NCBI GenBank assembly: GCA_022705545.1
Contig: JAKJEG010000015.1
Span: 1-6,979, forward strand
Direction of reading: 5' to 3'
Length of the DNA stretch: 6,979 bases
From: Patescibacteria group bacterium
Lineage (GTDB): Bacteria > Patescibacteriota > Minisyncoccia > UBA6257
Position numbers and translations under genes: made by a program. The notes beneath the pieces were generated by a model that was not told where the DNA came from, did not search any database, and saw nothing but the letters and a program-made list of their open reading frames with translations. Positions 1 through 3,859 of the stretch are shown one piece after another (positions within the stretch are counted from its first letter, which is position 1; every line of letters begins with the position of its first letter).

Positions 1-1
1 T

Positions 2-265
2 GAAAATGGAGGCCAATTTGGCGTCTGTGTTTTTGATGATGGCAAGGAATGCGAAGAATGGGCTTTTTACCGGCAGGAATGTGGTCAGGAATACTTAAAA
101 GAAATACCGGAAAATGGAGAAAATCAAGAAGTTGGATCACAAAATGGCACTTCAACTTGTGAAAATTTATGCGGTGATGGAATTTGTCAGGAAGTAGTCT
201 GTTTGGCAATTGGCTGTCCTTGTGCTGAAACTCCTCACTCTTGTCCTCAGGATTGTCAGAAATAA
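2..265 (+). CDS. C-terminal part of an exported Cys-rich DUF333 protein (5' end outside window)
   Basis: The frame is open from the window edge to the TAA at 263-265, giving 87 residues with no start codon in view, so the gene begins upstream. The first 35 or so residues (GGQFGVCVFDDGKECEEWAF, later QECG) match the pattern of the DUF333 domain (Pfam family, often labelled putative hemolysin): a Cys before a short F-DG loop, a second Cys before a WA/F-YR helix, and a third Cys. A polar linker of about 20 residues (ENGENQEVGSQNGTST) follows, then a compact second Cys-rich module with eight cysteines (CENLCGDGICQ, CLAIGCPC, SCPQDCQK). The cysteine density and polar composition fit an extracellular or lipid-anchored protein stabilised by disulfides, but the signal peptide would lie outside the window. 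The biochemical role of DUF333 is not known. Family recognition is from memory of the motif; the export call is inference. Confidence 0.8.
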   Translation, partial: ENGGQFGVCVFDDGKECEEWAFYRQECGQEYLKEIPENGENQEVGSQNGTSTCENLCGDGICQEVVCLAIGCPCAETPHSCPQDCQK

Positions 266-323
266 AAAATTAAGTTTTTAATTATTGAAAGGTCTAAAAA
301 ATAAAAAACAATCAATAAAAATT

Positions 324-722
324 ATGAAAGGATTTCATATTAACATCGAGAAAGAAACTTTAGAGAATAATAATTTTCGAAAAGTTTTATACACTGCCAA
401 GCATTCTCAATTGGTTTTAATGAGTTTAAAACCAAAAGAAGAAATTGGAGCGGAAGTTCACCCTGATAATGATCAATTTTTTAGATTTGAAAAAGGGCAG
501 GGGAAAGTAATTATTGATGGCAATGAATATGAAGTTTCTGATGGCTTTGCCGTTGTTGTTCCGAGTGGTGCTCAGCATAATGTTATTAATACTTCTGAAA
601 CTGATGATTTAAAACTTTATACTATTTATTCACCAGCTCATCATAAAGATGGAATTGTAAGAGCCACTAAAGAAGAAGCAGAAGAGCAAGAAGCGCCCTT
701 TGATGGCCTTACGACTGAGTAA
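324..722 (+). CDS. Small cupin-domain protein
   Basis: This 132-residue single-domain cupin has cupin motif 1 at about residues 41-60 (IGAEVHPDNDQFFRFEKGQG) and motif 2 at about 79-90 (VPSGAQHNVINT). His46 and His85 are in metal-ligand positions. The second His of the classical HxH is Asp48, followed by Asp50-Gln51, as in the 'HPDxDQFF' cupin subgroup. The tail (SPAHHKDGIV, then a Glu-rich stretch and FDGLTTE) is also typical of that subgroup as I recall it. It is probably a cytosolic metal-binding protein; substrate and reaction cannot be told from sequence. The ATG at 324 was chosen because residues from there look like the domain start; an in-frame TTG at 285 would only add a Lys/Asn-rich 13-residue tail. 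Neither start has an SD sequence. The gene is 58 bases after the DUF333 gene and is followed on this strand only by a weak AT-rich inverted repeat (733-746). Confidence 0.85.
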   Translation: MKGFHINIEKETLENNNFRKVLYTAKHSQLVLMSLKPKEEIGAEVHPDNDQFFRFEKGQGKVIIDGNEYEVSDGFAVVVPSGAQHNVINTSETDDLKLYTIYSPAHHKDGIVRATKEEAEEQEAPFDGLTTE

Positions 723-750
723 AAGATAAACACAATTTAAAAATTGTTTT

Positions 751-777
751 AAAAAAGCCCCCCTGAAAAAGGGGGGC
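751..777 (-). terminator. Strong intrinsic terminator, minus strand
   Basis: A perfect 7-bp GC stem (757-763 with 771-777, GCCCCCC/GGGGGGC) encloses a 7-base loop. Read on the minus strand it is followed directly by six T (751-756), the standard Rho-independent layout. On the plus strand only AAAAATATT follows, so minus-strand use is favoured, though it may also slow transcription leaving the cupin gene. It lies 33 bases past the stop of the small minus-strand ORF at 811-942, and no other minus-strand gene is nearby. Confidence 0.85.
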
Positions 778-810
778 AAAAATATTAAAACCAGCTACTT
801 GTTGAACCGG

Positions 811-942
811 TTAGGGAGGGTGGATTTGAAAAAATGTGAAAAAAATTAAAAAAATGAAAAATATTATTAGAGGGTCAAGAAATACTTCTTTCAATGCCTC
901 CCAAAAATCTGATTTCCAAAAAGTTTTTTTTGGTTGTGTCAA
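811..942 (-). CDS. Small single-pass membrane protein, 43 residues, TTG start
   Basis: This short ORF reads MTQPKKTFWKSDFWEALKEV followed by FLDPLIIFFIFLIFFTFFQIHPP. The N-terminal half is polar/amphipathic with Lys-Lys at 5-6 and Trp at 9 and 14. Residues about 25-38 are almost purely hydrophobic (Leu/Ile/Phe), enough for one membrane span, so the protein is probably membrane-anchored with the basic N-terminus inside. Context supports a real gene: a consensus promoter (965-993) ends just upstream, AGGAGG (952-957, minus strand) sits 9 bases before the TTG, a stop codon lies two codons upstream of the TTG in frame, and a strong terminator (751-777) follows. The predicted transcription start is near 957, so the leader would be only about 15 bases with the SD at its 5' end. 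I do not recognise the family. The alternative is that the unit makes a noncoding RNA of about 200 bases and the ORF is incidental; runs of T in AT-rich DNA can mimic Phe-rich spans. Confidence 0.55.
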   Translation of the reverse strand: MTQPKKTFWKSDFWEALKEVFLDPLIIFFIFLIFFTFFQIHPP

Positions 943-964
943 AGAACTTCACCTCCTAAAAAGG

Positions 965-993
965 AGTATAACCTTTTCTTGTGTTTATGTCAA
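965..993 (-). promoter_or_regulatory. Near-consensus sigma70 promoter for the 811-942 unit
   Basis: On the minus strand the -35 box is TTGACA (988-993), the spacer is exactly 17 bases, and the -10 box is TATACT (965-970), one mismatch from consensus. The expected start is near 957-959, just ahead of the AGGAGG at 952-957. It is the best -35/-10 pair I found in the window and points only at the small ORF and its terminator. Confidence 0.8.
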
Positions 994-1036
994 ATAAAAT
1001 TAATCTCTTTTAATTATTCGATCTTTTAAAATTGAG

Positions 1037-1065
1037 TTGAAAATTTTTAAAAATATTGTTATTCT
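1037..1065 (+). promoter_or_regulatory. Possible plus-strand promoter for dcd
   Basis: TTGAAA (1037-1042), a 17-base spacer and TATTCT (1060-1065) form a plausible sigma70 promoter back to back with the minus-strand promoter at 965-993. It would give dcd a leader of about 180 bases containing the hairpin repeats at 1107-1203. In AT-rich DNA such matches arise by chance. A TTGACT at 1202-1207, nearer dcd, has no good -10 partner at normal spacing. Confidence 0.35.
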
Positions 1066-1106
1066 TTGAATTGATGGTGAGAAAGAAATCTCATTGTTCT
1101 CTCCTT

Positions 1107-1203
1107 ATCATTGCGAAATTATTGTGAGCAGCAAAATGATGAAGCAACTTTATTCACGACATCGCAAGTCGTTAGAAATTAACGACATCGCAAGCCGTTA
1201 ATT
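1107..1203 (+). repeat. Cluster of short hairpin repeats upstream of dcd
   Basis: Two 19-base near-identical units (1156-1174 and 1182-1200, one difference, core ACGACATCGCAAG) stand in tandem. Each folds alone: 1156-1160 with 1168-1172, and 1177-1184 with 1196-1203 (8 bp perfect, 11-base loop). A third partial copy of the edge (TAACGAC) follows at about 1207. Just upstream, 1107-1114 pairs imperfectly with 1131-1140; the CATTGCGA...GAAGCAA pattern there resembles a degenerate copy of a dispersed repeat common in bacterial genomes. The rest of 943-1255 is AT-rich and holds no gene that I can see. The cluster may be a REP-like repeat remnant or a structured leader of dcd; the sequence does not decide. 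Confidence 0.55.
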
Positions 1204-1255
1204 GACTAACGACGCCAAACATTAAAAACTTAAATCTATTTTAAATTAAAATAAT

Positions 1256-1837
1256 ATGATTCTTTCTGACCGGGATATTAAAAAAGTTATTAAAGAAGGA
1301 AAATTAGTCTTTAAACCCAATCTGAGTAATGATCAAATTGGGCCGGCATCAATTGATTTAAAATTAGGACCGGTTTTTAAGTCCTTTGATATTTCTAAAC
1401 AAAGTTTATTGGATACAAAAAGAGGTTTTCCGGATAAAAAGTTTATTATTTCTCGAAGATTAAAAGAAAACGAGTCATTTATTTTGCATCCTACTGATTT
1501 TGTTTTGGCTTCAACCAAAGAATATGTGAAAGTCAGTGATGATTTGGTTTTAAAAATGGAAGGAAAAAGCACTTTAGCTAGAATGGGAATTTTAGTCCAT
1601 ACTGCTGGGTTTATTGATCCCGGTTTTGAGGGAACATTGACTTTAGAGATCTCCAATCAGTCTGATTTGCCAGTAGTTTTATACCCAGAAATGTATATTT
1701 GCCAAATTGCGGTCGAATATCTCTCTTCGCCAGCAGAAGTTCCTTATAATAAAAGAAAAAAATCCCTTTATTCTAAAGCTAAAGAGCCAATGATTGCGAA
1801 AGTTGATAACTTATTTGAGAGAAAAGACAAAATATGA
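1256..1837 (+). CDS. dcd: dCTP deaminase
   Basis: This 193-residue protein of the dCTP deaminase/dUTPase superfamily converts dCTP to dUTP plus ammonia in the cytosol, feeding thymidylate synthesis. The N-terminal ILSDRDIKK start, QIGPASIDLKLG (27-38) and the catalytic block EGKSTLARMGILVHTAGFIDPGFEGTLTLEISN (102-134) are diagnostic. Glu131 aligns with the catalytic Glu of E. coli Dcd, and GKSTLAR (103-109) is the triphosphate-binding strand. The C-terminal half (LSSPAEVPYN) resembles the actinobacterial and archaeal forms that also hydrolyse dUTP (bifunctional Dcd-Dut), so direct dUMP production is possible but unproven. The stretch after His115 (HTAGF) looks one residue shorter than the HxTAG pattern I remember. 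The ATG at 1256 gives the normal family start; no SD is visible. The ORF is intact. Confidence 0.93.
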   Translation: MILSDRDIKKVIKEGKLVFKPNLSNDQIGPASIDLKLGPVFKSFDISKQSLLDTKRGFPDKKFIISRRLKENESFILHPTDFVLASTKEYVKVSDDLVLKMEGKSTLARMGILVHTAGFIDPGFEGTLTLEISNQSDLPVVLYPEMYICQIAVEYLSSPAEVPYNKRKKSLYSKAKEPMIAKVDNLFERKDKI

Positions 1838-1838
1838 T

Positions 1839-1857
1839 AAAATCTTGATAAGATTTT
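1839..1857 (+). other. AT-rich hairpin after dcd, possible weak terminator
   Basis: An 8-bp perfect inverted repeat (AAAATCTT with AAGATTTT, 3-base loop) starts one base after the dcd stop. It lacks GC pairs and a distinct T run beyond the stem, so it is at best a weak terminator or RNA 3'-end stabiliser. Confidence 0.35.
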
Positions 1858-1884
1858 AATAAGAACAATAAGAAAAAAAATCAA

Positions 1885-1928
1885 CATTCCGGGGTAGTTC
1901 TCCGCCAGCTGGCGGAGGTAAAACGCCT
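1885..1928 (+). pseudogene. Degenerate 5' fragment of tRNA-Asn
   Basis: CATTCCGGGGTAGTTC (1885-1900) is identical to 2189-2204, which contains the acceptor 5' strand and start of the D arm of the intact tRNA-Asn. After an intervening 16-base palindrome (1901-1916) the match resumes: GGTA, one difference, AACGCCT (1917-1928) equals 2208-2219 of the real tRNA. Similarity then stops in the anticodon stem. There is no T arm or 3' acceptor strand, so it cannot give a tRNA. It is best read as a partial duplication of the tRNA gene made when the GIY-YIG gene inserted. Confidence 0.75.
1901..1916 (+). repeat. 16-bp perfect palindrome in the D loop of the tRNA fragment
   Basis: TCCGCCAGCTGGCGGA is its own reverse complement. 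It sits where the intact tRNA has the three D-loop bases AGC (2205-2207), so it replaced or was inserted into that loop. I recall this palindrome as a frequent dispersed repeat in Patescibacteria genomes; that is memory, not a search. Confidence 0.8.
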
Positions 1929-1946
1929 ACATTATTAAATTAGAAT

Positions 1947-2201
1947 ATGGAGTATTTTGTATACGCTATTTATAATCAAGTACATAATAAAATCTATATA
2001 GGTCAAACTAAAAATTTACAGGAAAGATTAGATTTACATAATAAAAAAATATTTAATAATAGTTATACCTCAAGATATAATGGACAATGGGTTTTGATTT
2101 ATTTTGAGAAAGCAGAGAATAGAAAAAGTGCTTTGATTAGAGAAAAACAACTAAAAAGTTACCAGGGAAGATTATTCATTAAAAAATTCATTCCGGGGTA
2201 G
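1947..2201 (+). CDS. Small GIY-YIG endonuclease, C-terminus overlapping tRNA-Asn
   Basis: This 84-residue stand-alone GIY-YIG nuclease of the short single-domain type has the first motif at 4-10 (FVYAIYN), the YIG-type motif in KIYIGQTKNLQERL (15-28) with likely catalytic Arg27, His31 after it, and the metal-binding Glu66 in IREKQLKSYQGRLFIKKFI (64-82). All expected catalytic positions are present, so it may be active as a DNA nicking or homing enzyme; there is no extra DNA-binding domain. The ATG at 1947 is the only sensible start and lacks an SD. The last three sense codons and TAG stop (IPG, stop at 2199-2201) overlap the first 10 bases of the tRNA gene, and a broken tRNA 5' copy lies just upstream. 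This layout suggests a mobile gene that uses the tRNA 5' end as its target. A housekeeping repair role is an alternative. Confidence 0.88.
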   Translation: MEYFVYAIYNQVHNKIYIGQTKNLQERLDLHNKKIFNNSYTSRYNGQWVLIYFEKAENRKSALIREKQLKSYQGRLFIKKFIPG

Positions 2202-2263
2202 TTCAGCGGTAGAACGCCTGGCTGTTAACCAGGATGTCCGAGGTTCGAGTCCTCGCCCCGGAG
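2192..2263 (+). tRNA. tRNA-Asn (anticodon GUU)
   Basis: The cloverleaf is complete: acceptor stem 2192-2198 with 2256-2262 (7 perfect pairs), D arm GTTC/GAAC (2201-2215), anticodon stem CCTGG/CCAGG with loop CTGTTAA (anticodon GTT at 2224-2226), 5-base variable loop (2234-2238), T arm CGAGG/CCTCG with TTCGAGT loop (2239-2255), and discriminator G at 2263. CCA is not encoded (CCG follows), so it must be added post-transcriptionally. The 5' end lies inside the GIY-YIG coding sequence. No convincing promoter stands directly upstream, so it may be transcribed with the nuclease gene or from further upstream. A terminator follows at 2331-2356. Confidence 0.96.
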
Positions 2264-2323
2264 CCGTGCACCACGTAGGGTGCACGGCCATGAACCCTAC
2301 GTGGTTTACGGCCAAAACCCTAC
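2263..2323 (+). repeat. Nested, mutually exclusive inverted repeats after tRNA-Asn
   Basis: Three overlapping hairpins are possible. Hairpin A pairs 2263-2271 with 2280-2288 (9 bp, using the tRNA discriminator base). Hairpin B pairs 2270-2281 with 2294-2305 (12 bp perfect). Hairpin C pairs 2286-2296 with 2303-2313 (10 pairs including a G-T, one mismatch). A and B cannot form together, nor can B and C. A direct repeat is also present: ACGGCCA, 2-3 bases, ACCCTAC at 2284-2300 and again at 2308-2323. The block is more GC-rich than its surroundings and lies directly against the tRNA 3' end, so it may be an integrated repeat element or a processing/attenuation structure. Confidence 0.7.
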
Positions 2324-2330
2324 TTAAGAA

Positions 2331-2356
2331 AAATCCTCATTTATTGAGGATTTTTT
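2331..2356 (+). terminator. Intrinsic terminator after tRNA-Asn, probably bidirectional
   Basis: The stem AAATCCTCA (2331-2339) and TGAGGATTT (2345-2353) encloses a 5-base loop; the T run extends to 2356. On the minus strand the A-rich left flank (2329-2333) also provides a short T run, so it could stop both tRNA transcription and transposase transcription arriving from the right. Confidence 0.8.
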
Positions 2357-2393
2357 AATTAAACTTTATTCTCCTTGATTCTTTCCCCGTGTC

Positions 2394-2419
2394 AAGTCAT
2401 TTAATTAGGTAAGTGAAAT
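2394..2419 (+). repeat. Left terminal inverted repeat of the IS
   Basis: AAGTCATTTAA, four bases, then GTAAGTGAAAT matches the reverse complement of 3753-3777 with one substitution and a small central difference including one extra base. The transposase stop codon (2401-2403) and last codons lie inside it. A second copy of the GTAAGTGAA core follows at 2444-2452. Confidence 0.8.
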
Positions 2420-3654
2420 GGGTCAGGTTGTCTGGTGGAAAAAGTAAGTGAATTTGGTTTAATTTTCTTTTGAGGTTCGACCTTTTGGGATTTATGTTTT
2501 TCCTGATAAACCCGGTAAAGCAAATCTAATTTTCTATCAATAGCTCTTTTCAATTCAGCCGGATTTAAAGATTGATAGATGTTTTTTAACTCTTGTTTTT
2601 TCTCTTCTGAAACATCTTTTGATTCTATGACTCTCTGATAAGGAGTCTTAGGGATATCATATCTTCGGTGAATCTTTCCACCAATTCTTTCTTTAGAAAT
2701 CAGTTTAATGACTGGCTGGAAGAAGTTCTTGTAAAGTCTGAGCTCATTTCGATAGAGATCATTAAGAGTTTCCAGTTCTTTGAGAGTATCATACCTTAAA
2801 TAGCCAACATACTTTTTGACATGAGTCCAGTTCTTCTGCTCTACAAAACAATTGTCATTCTTCTTATTTGGTCTGGAACGTGAAAAGCCTAATCCTTCTT
2901 TCTCTGTGTATCTGAATAAATGAGCATTGATATATTCTGTTCCATTATCAGAATGAATCTCTTTCCAGTTAAAAGGAAACCTCTTTCTGGCTCTATCTAA
3001 TCCTTCTTGAGTAGGAATTTGACCTCTACTCATAATGGCCTCACCTTCCCACCAGCCAGTAGCAATATCAGTATTAGAGATAGTATTTATATATTCTCCT
3101 CTAGCTGATTGACCACAATGTTCTATTGAATCTATCTGAATATTGCCTAATTGAGACCTATCCCATTCATCAGAAAGTTTTATTGGTATTTTCTGATACA
3201 AGAGAGGATGAACTTTCTGCTGATACTTTCTCCCTATTCTCTCTATTTCTTTTTGATGTCTTAATTTCCGGTCAATCGTCTTTGAACTAATTTTTCTCAA
3301 TTTCTGCAAGACCTCACAAGAACAATCTATTTCCTTTAATTTGACCAATTTCTCTGCCCAGCCAGCCTTGAGTAATGGTTCTAATCTTTGACCACAAGGA
3401 TAATCAAAAATTCTCCAGATTCTTACTAAAGCATCTCTCGTATAACCATCATAATATTCCTTTCTTTTCCTTTTCCCGAGATTTGATTTAAGATAGGCTC
3501 CAGTTCTGATTTTTCTGATAACATAGTTTCTATTCTGACCGGTAGTTTGACAATACTCATTAAGAAGTTGAGATTTTCCTCTCTTTGATTTTAAAGGATA
3601 ACCTCTTTTCTCAATTAAATCTTTAAGGTATTGGTTTCTTGATTGCATATTCAT
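2401..3654 (-). CDS. DDE transposase with integrase (rve) catalytic core
   Basis: This 417-residue transposase cuts and joins the element ends. The N-terminal third (1-130) is basic and helical with likely DNA-binding helices (QLLNEYCQTTGQNRNYVIRKI, 29-49). The RNase H-like core carries the triad Asp175 (IQIDSIEHCG), Asp236 (IHSDNGTEYIN) and Glu272 (NDNCFVEQKN), with exactly 35 residues between the last two, the D,D(35)E signature of the IS3/IS481/IS30-like integrase group. The SRSRPNKKNDN stretch before the Glu is typical. The C-terminal 100 residues are basic and coil-like. Family assignment below 'rve-type' is not secure; I recall similar single-ORF transposases in Patescibacteria. The ATG at 3654 (MNMQS) was taken; the second Met at 3648 is equally possible. 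No SD is seen; a long hairpin ends 3 bases before the start. The ORF is intact. Confidence 0.92.
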   Translation of the reverse strand: MNMQSRNQYLKDLIEKRGYPLKSKRGKSQLLNEYCQTTGQNRNYVIRKIRTGAYLKSNLGKRKRKEYYDGYTRDALVRIWRIFDYPCGQRLEPLLKAGWAEKLVKLKEIDCSCEVLQKLRKISSKTIDRKLRHQKEIERIGRKYQQKVHPLLYQKIPIKLSDEWDRSQLGNIQIDSIEHCGQSARGEYINTISNTDIATGWWEGEAIMSRGQIPTQEGLDRARKRFPFNWKEIHSDNGTEYINAHLFRYTEKEGLGFSRSRPNKKNDNCFVEQKNWTHVKKYVGYLRYDTLKELETLNDLYRNELRLYKNFFQPVIKLISKERIGGKIHRRYDIPKTPYQRVIESKDVSEEKKQELKNIYQSLNPAELKRAIDRKLDLLYRVYQEKHKSQKVEPQKKIKPNSLTFSTRQPDPFHLPN

Positions 3655-3656
3655 AA

Positions 3657-3712
3657 AGGTAAAATATATGATAAAATTAACTAATTTTGAGACCTTTTAT
3701 CATATTTTACCT
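3657..3712 (-). promoter_or_regulatory. Long hairpin covering the transposase translation start
   Basis: AGGTAAAATATATGATAAAA (3657-3676) is the reverse complement of 3695-3712 apart from a 2-base AT bulge, with an 18-base loop. In an RNA coming from outside the element, this 18-bp stem would end 3 bases before the transposase ATG. In several IS elements such leader structures block translation from read-through transcripts; that role here is inference. The plus-strand repeat is equally symmetric, so a protein-binding operator is an alternative. Confidence 0.6.
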
Positions 3713-3752
3713 GATTTATTTCACTTACTTTTTAAATGTCCTATCCAATACT

Positions 3753-3777
3753 ATTTCACTTACATTTTAGATGACTT
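3753..3777 (+). repeat. Right terminal inverted repeat of the IS
   Basis: It matches the left repeat at 2394-2419 in inverted orientation: the 7 outermost bases (ATGACTT here) and the 11 innermost (ATTTCACTTAC) are identical, with a short divergent centre. A subterminal copy of the TTCACTTAC core lies at 3720-3728. Confidence 0.8.
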
Positions 3778-3788
3778 AATACGTTCCC

Positions 3789-3818
3789 TTTACATCTTAT
3801 CTTTATTTTTGTTATAAT
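3789..3818 (+). promoter_or_regulatory. Strong sigma70-type promoter of the zinc-ribbon operon
   Basis: TTTACA (3789-3794), an 18-base spacer and a perfect TATAAT (3813-3818) predict a start near 3825 and a leader of about 35 bases before the ATG at 3860. The -35 box begins one base after the putative IS target duplication, so the IS lies immediately upstream without breaking the core promoter, but would have displaced any upstream element. Confidence 0.8.
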
Positions 3819-3859
3819 TAAAAGGTTAAAAGTGGTAACTGAGTAAATAAAATAAAAAT

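Larger units (their letters stand above)
2388..3783 (-). mobile_element. Complete insertion sequence, about 1.4 kb, single D,D(35)E transposase
   Basis: The transposase gene fills the element. Imperfect terminal inverted repeats lie at 2394-2419 and 3753-3777, and the outer bases CGT at each end (2388-2390 and, inverted, 3781-3783) also match. TTCCC stands directly outside both ends (2383-2387 and 3784-3788), consistent with a 5-bp target duplication. If the ends were instead placed at the T of TGTC/TATT (2390 and 3781), the flanking direct repeat would be only CG, so the exact edge is uncertain by about 2 bases. Subterminal inverted repeats (2439-2452 with 3720-3733, 14 bp, AAAAAGTAAGTGAA) repeat part of the terminal motif. 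The element lies between the tRNA terminator and the promoter at 3789; without it these would be about 30 bases apart. Nothing is visibly decayed. Confidence 0.82.

Noticed and set aside
268..283. AT-only inverted repeat after the DUF333 gene, considered as a terminator
   Set aside because: It contains no GC pairs in the stem and is expected by chance in DNA of this composition.
285..323. Upstream TTG start that would lengthen the cupin protein by 13 residues
   Set aside because: The extra residues are Lys/Asn-rich, lack an SD, and the cupin subgroup begins near the ATG at 324.
949..966. CACCTCCT resembling the 3' end of 16S rRNA, with a CTCCT/AGGAG hairpin
   Set aside because: There is no other rRNA similarity nearby; the sequence is explained as the minus-strand AGGAGG ribosome site, and the other arm of the hairpin lies in the promoter, outside the RNA.
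854..997. 47-codon plus-strand ORF starting MKNIIRGSRNT
   Set aside because: It is antisense to the better-supported small membrane protein gene and its promoter, has no SD or promoter, and its sequence looks random.
1156..1203. Tandem repeats considered as a CRISPR array
   Set aside because: Only two units of 19 bases with a 7-base gap and no unique spacers of usual length; no cas genes are nearby.
1333..1656. 107-codon minus-strand ORF inside dcd
   Set aside because: It is antisense to a clear dCTP deaminase gene, its translation has no recognisable motif, and no promoter or SD serves it.
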